Shown: piece after piece, positions 1 to 12,700 of the stretch
Layout: the number at the start of each line of letters is the position of its first letter
Position numbering within the stretch: position 1 is the first letter of the stretch
DNA from: Valencia hispanica
Taxonomy: Eukaryota > Chordata > Actinopteri > Cyprinodontiformes > Valenciidae
NCBI GenBank assembly: GCA_963556495.2
Contig: OY747704.1
Span: 7,929,001 to 7,993,000, forward strand
DNA length: 64,000 nt
Direction: 5' to 3'
Program-made: the position numbers and the translations under genes
The notes under the pieces: model-generated
Told to the model about the DNA's origin: nothing
Database searches by the model: none
Seen by the model: only the letters and a program-made list of their open reading frames with translations

Positions 1-191
1 CAGAAACAACTCAAAGTGCTTTGGGTTATTATGGAAAAAATTTAAACAACCATATAAACAGAAAAGAACAACATCGAAGACATAAAAGAACATTAAAACA
101 TACAACCGTTATGACATTCTTGTCCAAAAATTATTACCAATGCTCTGACATCAACCTCACAGGTTATCTGCGGTGCATTTTTGGAAGATCT

Positions 192-234
192 CTCAGAAAG
201 GTGTGGGTGTTTTAAACACCCACACCTTTCTGAG
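192..234. repeat. 43-bp near-perfect palindrome
   Basis: Two 21-nt arms are exact reverse complements around a single unpaired T at 213. Arm sequence begins CTCAGAAAGGTGTGGG. With a small bulge the symmetry extends outward through a further GATCT/AGATC, to about 188-242. It could extrude as a cruciform or be a minimal hairpin element. Confidence 0.9.
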
Positions 235-387
235 TGAGATCCCGTAGTTTTTCTAAAAAAAAAAATGCATGTTTAGTCCTTCCATATTGCACTGCTGATA
301 ATTATGGCATTGTATTTGTGCAACTTGGGTCCACTTAAGTTTTGTGCTGGTGTTAGTATAGAGCCCTGTATCCATTTACTCAGTGAC

Positions 388-515
388 ATCCTCCAGCTCA
401 TTCTTGGGCATCCCAAGGGGTCCCCAAGTCAGAGGAGCTATATAATCCCTCCAGTGGGTCCTTAGTCTTCTTCAGAGTCTGTGGGACATGCCTGGAAAAC
501 CTCCAAACGGACCTT
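388..515 (-). mobile_element. Degraded LINE 3' fragment
   Basis: The sequence parallels the end of the LINE C-terminal coding region at 15300-15425 (shared words include ccagctc, atcccaagg, tccctccagtg and gtcctt.gtctt), in the same minus orientation. It is heavily mutated and has no tail. Confidence 0.55.
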
Positions 516-763
516 TATTTTCTGCTGCACGTAGGGAAGACAAAACATTTTCAAAAGGCCTTCCTTGTCCAGTAAAGTCTAAATTATAGCTCCATTTAAC
601 AGTTGGTTCTCTTTGGTAGTTTAAATATCCCTGCCCTACTTTCACTGCCTTCTGCTGGTGTCTGCAGGTCAATATCTGAATGATGGATGATCAAAATATT
701 TTTTTTTAAACGTGGTCACTAAATGTAGTTTTAATGGTCATTTTATTTTCAACAATACAAATA

Positions 764-1000
764 TTTTTCAAATTCAAATTCAATTCAAAAATAATTTATT
801 GATCCCAGAGGGAAATTAAGTGTTGGTATAGCTCATATAATTAATTATTTAAGGAGTTGTTGTAGATGATGATAGCTGTGGGCAGGAAGGATTTCCTGTA
901 GCAGTCTGTATTGCAGCGAAACTGAAGAAGCCTACGACTGAAGACGCTCTGTTGTTGCATGACAGTCTCATGAAGAGGATGCTCAGGGTTGTCCATAATT
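764..1000 (-). mobile_element. LINE 3' end (CR1/Rex1-like), minus strand
   Basis: An (AATTC/CAAATT)-type tail, then ttattgatcccagagggaaatt and coding relics, homologous to the better copy at 8222-8530. Both share agacgctctg, gttgcatgacagtct-type and gaggatgctcagggttgtcc words. It is 5' truncated. Confidence 0.65.
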
Positions 1001-1332
1001 TTTTTGATTTATGCTACCATGTTAATCATTAAAACCACTAACTATTTCATCCATGGTACATAGTTTTTGGTTTTTTTGTTTTTTTTGGGGGGGAAGCTGA
1101 AGGAAAAGGGTTAGCTTGAACTACTGGGCAGGAGCATAGAACTGCACTTCATAGATGATCTCACAATCTCCTTGCCTTGGCAACTCGTCAACATTTTTTA
1201 ATCCTTTACAATCTCAGATTGTCATATAACCACCTCCAGGATTACCTATTTTTGTAGACTGGTGTACAAACCTACATAAAATATTAAAACTGCTTTTAGC
1301 TTGTCATATGAACCTTGTTTGCATCAGAAATG

Positions 1333-1512
1333 CTTATTACCTCTGCCGAGGAGGTTATGTTTTTGCCAGGGTATGTTTGTATGTTAGTTAGTGTGTCTGT
1401 TAGCAACTTAACTGATAGGGGTATTGACAGATTTTGATTAAATTTTCAGGAAATGTCTGCAGTGCGACCAGGAACAAGTGATTAGATTTTGGGGGTAACC
1501 ATCTTCCTTAAT
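1333..1512. repeat. Dispersed repeat of the 'gaggaggttatgttt' type
   Basis: Begins ttattacctctgccgaggagg and contains ttatgtttttgccagg and gattttgattaaattttcagg. I recognise this as a widespread short interspersed sequence of fish and invertebrate genomes, but not its class. No inverted termini are obvious. Confidence 0.45.
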
Positions 1513-2056
1513 TAAATGATAGTAATTCACATGGGTCAAGAATCTCTAGCACAAACATCCATTTCAAGAAGCACACCCCATAGACAGACTCCCACACATT
1601 CATTCTTCTGTTCTCCACCAGAAGCTCCCTTATCTCTAATCCACGTCATTCGACTCATGGGCTAAGTGTGTATCAGTTTGTGTCTCCATGTGTATTTCTT
1701 TCTAAAGATAGCAGTTCTTAACCCTCTGCTGGTGACTGGGAAACCCATAGCTTCAGTCTTTAACACCCACACAGCTTTGCTATAATTGTTTATTCCCAAC
1801 ATTCAAAACCTTACAAATGTTATGAAATATGATAATGTAATACATATGTGTCTGAATGTGTGCAACCACCAGCCACTGCTATTGCTAATAAAGTAGTGAG
1901 AATGTATTACCTTTATGAGAGTATATTTTCTCTATATTTTCTCAATATTGTTTAAATAGTGTGACATATTATTCGTCTCAGACTCATTAAACACCAGCGC
2001 TGTAATTCTCAATTTACAGAGATAATCGAAGTTGGGAGTTAGCCATTGCTTTACCT

Positions 2057-2218
2057 CATGACTGATGCAATCTGCTGGGATTCCTTAAATAGGAAACTTT
2101 TTAACTGATTGGAATGTTTGTATAAATGTATTGAAATGACTTCTTGTTAAGTGCCTTGAGATGACATCTGTTGTGAATTGGCGCTATATAAATAAACTGA
2201 ATTGAATTGAATTGAAAT
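2057..2218 (+). mobile_element. L2-type LINE 3' tail
   Basis: Matches the end of the L2-like element at 56065-60682: gcaatctgctggg, ttccttaaatagg, ttgttaagtgccttgag, ggcgctatataaataaac, ending in (TGAAT)n. It is a severely 5'-truncated insertion. The same tail recurs at 4768-5166 and 24737-24896. Confidence 0.8.
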
Positions 2219-3766
2219 TTACTTCTATGCTTACTCAGATTTCTCTGGTGTACCATTTCTGACAGCATTATTACAAACATATTTGTGATGTGTGAGAAAG
2301 CTGGAAGAGTGTAACTATCCTAGAGTGTGGACAATGTGACTGGTGGTCGTGGCTCTGAGTCTGCTGCGCTATCAGTCAGGCAACGGAAAATGCCTTTTTG
2401 GTCTCTTGATGGCTCTGTGACCCTCTCACCACATTGACACTTCTCAGGGATAATCAGTCGACCTCTCACCTGCCTTGCTCCTGGGTCCTTGTGCACCCTG
2501 TGAACCCAACACATGAGTCTGTATACGCATATGGGAAGTTTTCTGGTCCTGAACTCGTCTCTTTTTTTAACTCCCAAAGCATATCCTAATTTGTGAATTC
2601 TTCTGGTACAATTATTTTCTATTTTTTGTACATCTTAGTTGCTAATTTTCTTTCTGACTATGAATTGAATACATCCCAACACTGTTAGATGGCAGAAGGG
2701 GGTTGTTTGCCTCTTGAGGCATGTAGAGCATAGCAGGCAGGGGTCAGTCCCAGTTCAGAGAAGATGGTGTTGAGAAAAAAAACCTGCTGCTGTTTCTTGA
2801 GCGAGGAAGAACTGAGTGTGAATCTGTGCCTGATGTTTCAGGCAAAGATCAATAACAATCACAAGAATAATATAGCTGTCCCAACAGGGCCTACTCCTGT
2901 CACAGATGATTCAAGCAATTAGCAAATGTTGCAAAGTCCAAAGGTCAAAATAATATTACAGTTGCACTTTGTAGCATATGAATGTGCACATGGCCTTTTG
3001 GCCTTTTGGTCTCTCTGCTGATCCCCATCTAAGCTTTGGATGTAGGACTGTAACCAAGAATTTCTCAGGATTGTAACTCAGCTTGTAAATTGGACTTCCT
3101 GTAATTTCCTTCATTAATTATAATAATCAGGGGTCGCTGGAAATCAGTAGTAATAATGATCCTTTTCCCATTGGGGGTTTTATTCTTTGCAGTATGTCAG
3201 ATATATAATCAGCCACTAGATATATAATCAAGAGAAAAAGTGTGTTTATGTGAATATGTAAATGACAAAAATAGTGTACAGTGTTGACATTAAATACGGG
3301 CTAGATAAGTATGGAACAGTTAGCTTTCAAGCCAAGTATAGAAACTAGAAAGAATCTCTCTCTGGGTCAAAAAGTGCACCATTTGCTGCTCCATTCCTGA
3401 ATTAATTTTCTTACTTACATCATAGCAGCAGCAAAAGGAAAATTCAAACTTTTTGAAATATTGCTGGCTGTAAGCACTGCCTCATGGAATGGCCTGTGGA
3501 GCATACACAGGCTAGTAGTGTGTGTAGAGTCCAGTGTAATTAAAGGGTGCTATAGTGCTGGCAGGACTGAGGTGAAGTTTGTCCCACTCACTCAAGGGAT
3601 ATTTCAGGAGGTATGTTTAAGTGACAGAGTTATGAGGAATGTTCCAGTGAGACTCTGAATCTTCCCTATTAACAGGGACCCTGGTTACTGTTTGTTCAAT
3701 TACAGCCCAGGTTTGTTTGTTTGCTTATTTTAAATCATTAAGTAGAGTTTACACATGGCAGAAAAT

Positions 3767-4191
<425 letters not shown>

Positions 4192-4767
4192 TTGTTGTCT
4201 TGTAATTAGCTCTGATGGCATTTATTGTAAATTGTTGCTATATAAATAAAATGCCTCTGATGGGCTGGCAAACTGTCCAGGATGTTCCTCATCTCTTATC
4301 TAATGATGGCAGTGGATAAGCACAAGCTTGGATAAATAAGCTGAATTAAATTTAATAAAGAGACCAATTCATGGAACAAACACCTAATTTAGAAAAAGAA
4401 AAATCAGTCTTTATTTCAGTTACGTATGACCAGACATGGATCTAGAGTTGTTTGGTAATAAATCGGCAGCCATTTCTTAAAACTAGTTTCTATTGGGGTG
4501 AAATTGTCCACTAAAACTACAGTTCAGTTCATTTCACAGTTCCGATCTCTCTGTTTTTGATTTAGCACAATGTGTAATTACTCTTGTGTCTCCATTTTGG
4601 CCATCAGTCCAGAAGTGCCATACACCAGCAACTGTTAATCCACCACATACATAATATCAGATGTCAACAATTCTTAAAAAATGTCAACTGTGGGGCAGTT
4701 TGGCATTAGGTACCTTATTATGTCAGAGCTTAAATCTTGTTGGGATTTTTGTTGGAAGGTTGGCATC

Positions 4768-5166
4768 GGGTGGGATGATGCGCCCAGTAACTGAACGTTC
4801 TCAGTGTCCTGTTACCAACTTTTTACTGTCTTTAACATAGGAAGTACTCTTACATCAGTTCTTCTGCTGAATGTTTCTTCCTGTTAAAGGGGAGTTTTTC
4901 TTCTCCACTGTCACTACATGCTTGCTCAGTATGAGGGATTGCTGTGAAGTCAACTACCGAACAGTAGTGAATGCTGCAAGTCGATGACTCAATGCAATCT
5001 GCTGGGTTTCCTTGATAGAAAACTTTTAAACTGATTAGACTAATGAACTGAAGGATTAATTGGAATGTATATACAATAGAATTGAAATGACTTTTGTTGT
5101 AAAGTGCCTTGAGATGGCATGTGCTTTAAATTGGTACTGTATAAATAAACTGAATTGAATTGAATT
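4768..5166 (+). mobile_element. L2-type LINE 3' end
   Basis: Follows the 3' region of the L2-like element on the minus strand at 56065-57200: gatgatgcgcccagtaactgaac, tttcttcctgttaaagggg, acatgcttgctcagtatgagg, then the ataaataaactgaattgaa tail. It is degraded and 5' truncated. Confidence 0.75.
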
Positions 5167-6021
5167 TTTGCACATGAACTGCTGGGACATAGCACAAAAT
5201 GTTTTCACATCAAACAGAACAGCAATAAAACACTTGGCTATTGTCTGACATATGCCAGATAATCTACACACCTTTATTGCATATATAGAGCTGTGTAAAG
5301 GTCTTTGAGAATCCAAGACATGCCTGTAGAACAGGCATTGTTATCACATGACCGACATGAGGCCTTTTACAATATGGTTATCACAGTGGGCACAGTCAGC
5401 TCCAAAAATATTCTGAAAAAACTTTTCCTTTTCTTCCATTCACTATTAAATCCTTTGTCTATTTCCCCCAGTTTTCTCTACGTTAATTCTAATTTTACAT
5501 CCATCAGACGCCCCCTGCCTGTTTGCCTTATTCTTTGTAAGTTCTTTTATTTATTTTATTAAAGATGCATTGGATTAACCTCCTGCTGTCAAATCTGGTT
5601 GAGCCACTACACCCACTGTGATAGAATTTATTAAAGTTAAACCATCTGTTAAAATAGTTCTGTAATATACCATCAGATTAGCATTAATCAGCCTTTTAAA
5701 TTTCAGCAGCACAGTTTGATTTTAATAACACTTTTTATTTATATTTTTTATTTATGTTAGGTTGGGGTGGTCCTTTAGTTTCTAAGATTGTAAAACTAAT
5801 TCAGATATAAGTGTCCAAGCCCTACTCCAAAAGTGATCTTGTCCTATGTGTTCACACCAGAACGAATGTTAATGCCATGCAGTTCTAACTGGAGTCTATG
5901 TGGCACAATATGACATTATATGACAGAATGCAGAACTGTGTTATTCATTTATCTTGTGTTAGTCTTTTTCCTTGTCAAGCTTCTCAGCTTGATAAGGAAA
6001 ATAATGCACTACTGGTCTTAG

Positions 6022-6172
6022 CACAGTCCATGTACTAAAGTCCGTGTACCACAGTCCATGTACCAAAGTCCATGTACCACAGTCCATGTACCAAAGTCCA
6101 TGTACCACAGTCCATGTACCACAGTCCATGTACCACAGTCCATGTACCACAGTCCATGTACCACAGTCCATG
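6022..6172. repeat. 14-bp minisatellite
   Basis: About eleven copies of a 14-bp unit (gtccatgtaccaca and variants ending accaaa). Three units make 42 bp, which keeps the minus strand open as a repetitive tryptophan-rich peptide. I regard this as non-coding. Confidence 0.92.
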
Positions 6173-6194
6173 CCATTAGTGGATACCGCTCTGT

Positions 6195-6470
6195 GACAGA
6201 GTCTCATTAGATCAGAAAGTAGTGAGTTTGGGTTGGGTGGGATTCAGTGAGGAGGACAAACCAAAGGTTGCAACTTTGATTCCAGCTTCCCAAATGATGA
6301 CAATATGCCCTTGGACAAGGCACTAAATCCCATGTTGCCTACCGATCTGTGCATCAGCAAAGCATGTTTGTCTGTACAGTAGTTGGATGAATGTGATTCT
6401 AGGTGTGTTTGGGTGATCCGTATTATTGGAAGAGTGCTAATAAGTACAATCTACTTACCTTTTTAATTCC
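6195..6470 (+). repeat. Degraded SINE-like repeat
   Basis: Contains gattccagcttccc, cttggacaaggcactaaatccc and gttggatgaatgtg, paralleling the SINE at 40740-40985 (ttccagcttcct, gggcaaggcacttaacccc, tgtatgaatgtg). Probably an eroded tRNA-derived SINE, sited just upstream of exon 2. Confidence 0.5.
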
Positions 6471-6651
6471 TCACCTGTCATATTTGTGAGCTACTCTGTC
6501 AGATTCTTCACTTGAACTGTATACACAAGTATATTTTAAAAAGTGATAGATTTTCCTCTAATAGAAGGTTTTTCCTATGAACATTACATTTTTGTTTGTT
6601 GTAGTGTTTTTACAAAGTTTTGACTGTATTGTGACTGTTATTTTTCTCCAG

Positions 6652-6774
6652 TGGTGATCATGTGCGCTGGAGCTGACAGGATTCGAGAGATCATGCTTGC
6701 AGCACACAGACAGCAGCTGACCAATGGCAGCTATATGTTTTTTAATGTTGATCTCTTCAATGCCTCTTCTTATG
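6652..6774 (+). CDS. npr3: npr3-like exon 2 (ligand-binding domain)
   Basis: A 123-bp exon with acceptor tttttctccag and donor gtgagt. It starts with the last two bases of a codon and ends with the first base of a glycine codon. The frame reads [15 protein letters not shown] near its start and [12 protein letters not shown] near its end, matching the NPR-C ectodomain. NAS is a potential N-glycosylation site at the position of NSS in mammalian NPR3. Confidence 0.93.
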
Positions 6775-9700
6775 GTGAGTTCACATCCTGTTATTTCATT
6801 AAATGAAATTATTATAAAAAAGCAAGTTATAGTTAGTTAAAATTTTTGTAATCTTATAGGAGGAAATCAGGGCACAGTTTAGATGTCTTCAACCATTGAT
6901 ACTTTTTGCTTTTTTTTCGTAGATCTGCATCGTGTGACAGTTTAAAATTACAAAATACATCCATGAGAAGTAGATTAAAACTGAAGCATTAATATTATCT
7001 AATTTCTAACCGTTTTTATTTAGCTTGCAAATAATGCTTGACTATAAAAATATTACAGAACCACTTTGATGTCCAGCATATAGAATTTAAAATTAGTTGA
7101 TAAAAGAAAAATCCAGACACAACGACTATATTAGGTAATCATCTGCAGAACAAAAATCCTGCCTTTCATCACACTAAGCCAAAATGGATAATGGTTCAGG
7201 ACCATGACCTTGCTGTAGGACAATCTGCATCTGTCTGTATACAAAATAAAAAGCAATGAAGAAAGTACACAGCCCTGAGGGGATCCTGTGCGTGACACAC
7301 GTCCTCTGGTCTGAGATGCCAATTGCAGAGTCTAACGTATCTGCAGTTGAACCTTTTGTAAACCTTTTAAAATCTTTTCTAAAGATTTCATCATAATAGA
7401 CCTGTAGAAGGTCATTAGGAATATTGCTTGGTTGTGAGTTGAAAAACACAGGGATAGAGGCATCTTCCAACCAAAAGTAGAGTTTTCTGGGAGAACACCA
7501 GCATAATCTGCCACATTGTAGCCTACCACCCCTGTGGTGTAAAGGAGCAAGGAGATACACAAGAGCAGACACCACGAAATAAAATGGTCCAAAAGCAGTA
7601 CCATCATTAGGTTAATGTGACGCTTGGCAAAGGAAAATATGGCACAACTGCCCCGATAAAGGTTGGACACAAAGCCGCTGACCAAGTTTATTCATGCCAA
7701 TGTGGGCTATAGATCTTTTTTTCATTCAGTCGAGATGTTTGTTTCCAACAGCAAATGAGCTAGCATGTCTTAAAACAAAAAGCAATGTACAAGACATATG
7801 AATTCTAACAAAATATTTATTTTATTCACATTTAAATTCAAAAAGTAATCAAACATTCCTTATAATTGCTGACCTCGACAGATTCAATATGGGATCATCT
7901 AATACATAATATTCCTTCCAGTGAGAAGAAACTTGGTCAAATTAAAGTTTTATTCTGAGCCTAAATGTGCTGGGGATATGGGGGTAACTGTAGAATGCAA
8001 AATAACTGAATAATACATTTTTGTTTATATATGAGGCCAAATATCATCCAGAAACACAGCTTCAAATGAAATAATCTTTCCTAATCTGTTATTTCAGAAT
8101 TTGAGTATCTGATTGCTTTTGTCAAAAAGTCTCATTGAACTGATTTTAGGCTGAACCATCAGTGGGCAGCCCAGACAGTCCAACAAAGTACATGTATCTC
8201 AGAGTGGTTCTAGATCATTCAAATCAATTCAAATTCAAATTCAAAATTACTTTTTTAATCCCAAAGGGAAATTAAATGTTGTTGTAACTCATTATCCAAG
8301 TTTCTTTAAAACTTTGTTGTAGATGCTGATGGCTATGGGTAGGGATAATCTGCTGTAACGCCCTGCAGATCTGAAGAAGTCTCTGATTGAAGACGCTCTG
8401 TAGTTGTATGACAGTCTGATGTAGAGGATGCTCAGGGTTGTCCATAATGTTTATTTTATGAAGAATCCTTTTTTCCACACTAATCTCCAGAGGGTCCTCG
8501 GCATCCAACCTGTTTGCCAACGATCTCACATTGCCCAATATGATTGATGGAGATGGTTTGAACTTCCTCCTTTTCTCTCTCCTCTTTGCTCCTGCTCTGT
8601 ATCCATGGCATCTCCTTTTCAATTCATCAGGGTTTTGTGCCTGCAGTTGAGGTATTATTTGAGCTTCTGTGATGTTAATCAGCTGCTCCCATTTGAAAAC
8701 CACCTTCTTGTCATGGTTATGCATCATAACAAATGTCGAAAAGTAAAAAAAAAAGTATCAGCAAAAATCCTTCCAGCTGCACAACATTCAAAATTAGAGA
8801 GGACAGCTGTGCAAAAAAAGAAATGGAGGAATAAAAGTTTTTAAAAAGAAAAACAGACAGAACAAAAGTAGCTACTCCAACATGCTGCCACCTTTAGCGG
8901 CACAATTCCGGAATTCTATTCTACCATGGGATGAATTGGGATCAGTACAGAAAGCAAAGGAGACACCAAATAATTCATTTTCTCAGATGTCATACAGTGC
9001 TATTGTGTTTTATTTTGTTTTTTTTATTTATTTATTACATGCTTGAAAACGGTGACCAGTCACTGAGCTGTCTGGATGACCTCAGACACCTCCATAGACT
9101 GTGATCTCTTAAACAGCAAATATTTTTGTTCTTTAGAAGCCTCCACTTCTCACAGCTGTTACTACCAGCAACTTTCAAAGCAACAGGATGAAACACTTGT
9201 TCATACCAGACACAATAGTATGCAGCAATGTATGAATTGTTGAACAAATGAAAGATGTTTTAACTGAGCATGTACTGTGTTTATTATACTATTTCTGTGA
9301 ATCTGTGGCACACTTGTTCGCGTGCCTACCTATAGCCGTCATGGGGTTAGATGTGGACAGGGCGCCAGTTCATCACAGGGCAACATAGAGACACAGGACA
9401 AATTACCACACAAGCATTTGCACCACTTTGGACTGTGGGAGAAAGATTGGGTGTCCAGAGAAGAATCCCACAGCAAGCGCGGAGAACATGCAGACCTCAT
9501 GCAGAAAGACCTCAGGCCAGGATTTGAACCCAGAACCTTGTTGCTGCAAAAAATGAAGCTTTTTTATCCCTACAAAATGTTTTTTTTATAATTATCCTAT
9601 CATAAGTTACTCAGGTTATATTTGTCTGATGGTAAAACATGTTTAACCTTGAAACATGTAGCTTTAACAAAAAGGAAAAAAAAGAAGAAATCTGTATGAC

Positions 9701-12700
9701 ACAAAGTTTTAATAACACTGTATGTAGGTGTTAGAAGACACGTTTTCTGCTGGTTAATATCTAAGTCACATAATCATACAGTAAAAAACTGTGAGCAATC
9801 TAGACTGAGTTTAACTTTGTACCTAGAAGTACTCTTTTGCCAAAACCTTCTTTATACTTGTAACTGAGCACCACTGTTTGAATCAACTACAGATTTATTG
9901 ATATTAATCGAACGAGTAATGCCTGGAAGTGATTGTGTTAAAACAATAATGATTATTACATATTTAAAACATTCCAGGCAACGGCTCTTGGAGAAGAGGG
10001 GATGAGTTTGACGATGATGCCAGGCAAGCTTATGCCTCCCTGAATACTGTGACGCTGCTCAGAACTGTCAAGCCAGAGTATGAGAACTTCTCCGTGGAGA
10101 TGAAAAGGTCCATAGAGGGACTTGGCCTTTATGACTGCAATGACTGTGGAAATGTACGTATCTCTCACTGTTACAAAAGAACAAACAAATGTTCACATTC
10201 GTACATGCAACTGATGCACGTTATCAATAATTGCCAGGAGCTGAGAAGTAATGAAAATTTTCTGTCAATAGAAATTGTGAGCTACTGTGCAAATAAAATC
10301 CAAGAAGGTTGAAATTGAGAGTTTCAGTTTTATCTGAAAACTTCTAACTCTCTGCCAGGGCTGTTTTTACAGTAAGATTTCTCAGAAATTCAGTTTTAAT
10401 CCTTGTTCTTGGTTTCAAATCAAGGAAACTTGAGGTAAGACCCCACAATAATACCTCAGTTCATTTGGTCTCCTTTGGCACCTCTCTTCTGTCCTACAAC
10501 CCCAACATTGTACTTGAGATCTACATTTGTTAGCCTTGTAGTTGTTTTTCATCGTAGGGATATGGATGGCATGTGTTTCAAAATGCATAACTATTGCACT
10601 TGGATCAAGGGACTACCTTCTGCTCTGGAAGGTATCCCTTCTTTTTTGACCTCCCTGGGGCTACCTCACCAGCTGGAATGGTAATATGCCCTTCCTACAT
10701 TGGTCATGAGGACTTCCAGCTACTTCAGTGGGCTGGTGCCTGCCAAGCATGTTGAGGAGTCTTCCTGCTTTGTGCTGACTGGTATTGTTGCTGGGGGTTA
10801 GTGTGGGTCCTGAGCAGCCAGGGGGACTGGGTCCCAGGCCTGGCCTACACAGCGGGTAGGTCAAGGGTGCCCAGTGCCACTTGGTGTATGCCTTTTGAAC
10901 AGGAAGATTTCCTGTTGTCAGTGGTGTGGCAGATGAACAAAGGTACTGTGCTGGCACTGCCGATTTGGATACTCAAGGGAAAAGCAATTGCAGTGACTGG
11001 GTAGCATCCTGCTCCCGCTAACACACACTAGGCAGGCGTGTCGAGTAGCAGTTCATCTTCTCTCAGAACAGTTGAGGGAAACCGCTCCATTGATGTGATC
11101 AGAAACAAGGTCTCTTCTTGGGGAATCTATATTTCTTTTAAATTCTTTATGCAGAAGGTCAGATAAACCAGGCAAGAGACTTATTTTTGGCCGGAATACA
11201 ATCGCCAGTTTAGTAAACAGACTGATTAATTTTAGATCAATGGTTTCTTCAGATATATAAATATGAAATTGTTTAAAAGACTGGGTTAATTTTTTACCAG
11301 TCACTTCATTCTCTGTATGCAGTTCAGTCCTTAATGGCTGGGGCCCAACAATGAAACTTCTAATCATTTTCACCCAGGATGTCAGAGGTTTCTAACCTAA
11401 GTTACACTTTATTGTTAAGAGCCAGAGGATAAACCTTCTACTTTCACTCATTGGAGAAATGTATGCTTTCAAAATGACAATTCTACCACAGTTTAACATT
11501 TTGTGCTGACAAACACCTGTTTTAAATTAAATGCTTATAGTGAAGCAGATTAAGTCAATATTCCAAAGGGATCTTTCACTTGATGGTCCAAGCACCAAAT
11601 CTGGTACAAATGAAGTACAGGACCTATTTTCTAAATTCAAAAAAAGCATTTTACCCGACTGAAATTTTCAAAATAATCACCAGTTTTCAAGATGGCTGTC
11701 TTGTAAAATGGGAAAAAACTGTTTTGTGGGTAAAACTTACATAAATAGAAAAAGGCTATAGATCCAAATGTTAAATGGAATGTATTTTGACTGGGAAAAA
11801 TTTTTTTTCACAATGATATACCAAAATGGCCTCCACTTGTCAGGATAGTAGCTATTGCATGAAAAACAATCATGCATCCTAGTCCTGCTGAGCTTGTAAG
11901 CACTCAAGTCGAGAAAGATAAAGTTTGCCTTCAGAGACTTTTTCAGTGGTCTAGAGTGAAAATGCTTCCTTCTATTGGCCCATCAAAAAGAACAAAGCTG
12001 ATTTCTTTCGCCAAGAGGCAGCTGCAACTTCTGGCAACATGAAGAAGCAGGTACTCTCAAAGATGATTGCCGTCTGTTTTCACAGCTCCTTAAATCCTGC
12101 CAATCACAAAAGTGTGATGTGCTTGAGTTCTTCCAACATGAAAACCAGTCTTTCCCTGCACTGAGTGACACTGGGAAATTTGACACTGGTCAGAAGTCGC
12201 AGCTTGTAAAGATTCTGGAAGCTGCAGTTGCTCCTCCCGACACAAAAAACGGAAAAGGATATAAACGCAGAGTGATGAACAAAACCAAGCTGTCACCTAA
12301 GTTCCCTGAGAGACAAGGAAACAGCACCTGTAAACAACTATAAACAGAGCTCTTTGAGTTCCTTGCTGATAGGATTGTGACACTGTGTCCGTTGTTATGA
12401 CCAAAGGAGATCAGGCTCCTTCCAAATAAAATCCATCATACTTAAAGGCTTAAATCCTTGCAATCCCAAAATAAGATGAAACCAGAATCTTCAATCATGC
12501 TCATCACGCAGCCAAGCAACAGATTAAGTATGTGTTGATTAAAGCATGTGAAACAGATGTTCTTGTTGTTGCAGTCACTGTTTTTGCTACCCTCCAAGAC
12601 GCAGGCATGGAAATGCTGTAGGTTGAATATGCCAGGATCAGTCCATCAGGTGGTTGCCAATCCATGACATGGTGGTGAACATTGGCCAAGAAAAAGGTTA

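Larger units (their letters stand above)
6775..9977 (+). other. npr3-like intron 2
   Basis: Intron with GT at 6775 and AG at 9976-9977. It contains the LINE fragment 7131-7570, the internally deleted LINE 8222-8905 and the SINE fragment 9336-9550. The remainder (6780-7130, 7580-8220, 8910-9335, 9555-9975) shows nothing I recognise. Confidence 0.85.

Noticed and set aside
5959..6207. 82-codon minus-strand frame rich in tryptophan
   Set aside because: It is the 14-bp minisatellite read in three frames over 42 bp.
8272..8727. 151-codon minus-strand frame as a host gene
   Set aside because: Its two halves are the ends of a LINE ORF joined by deletion.
10475..11004. Frames of 67-98 codons on both strands as an embedded gene
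   Set aside because: Overlapping on both strands with no motif or splice signal; probably decayed repeat sequence.
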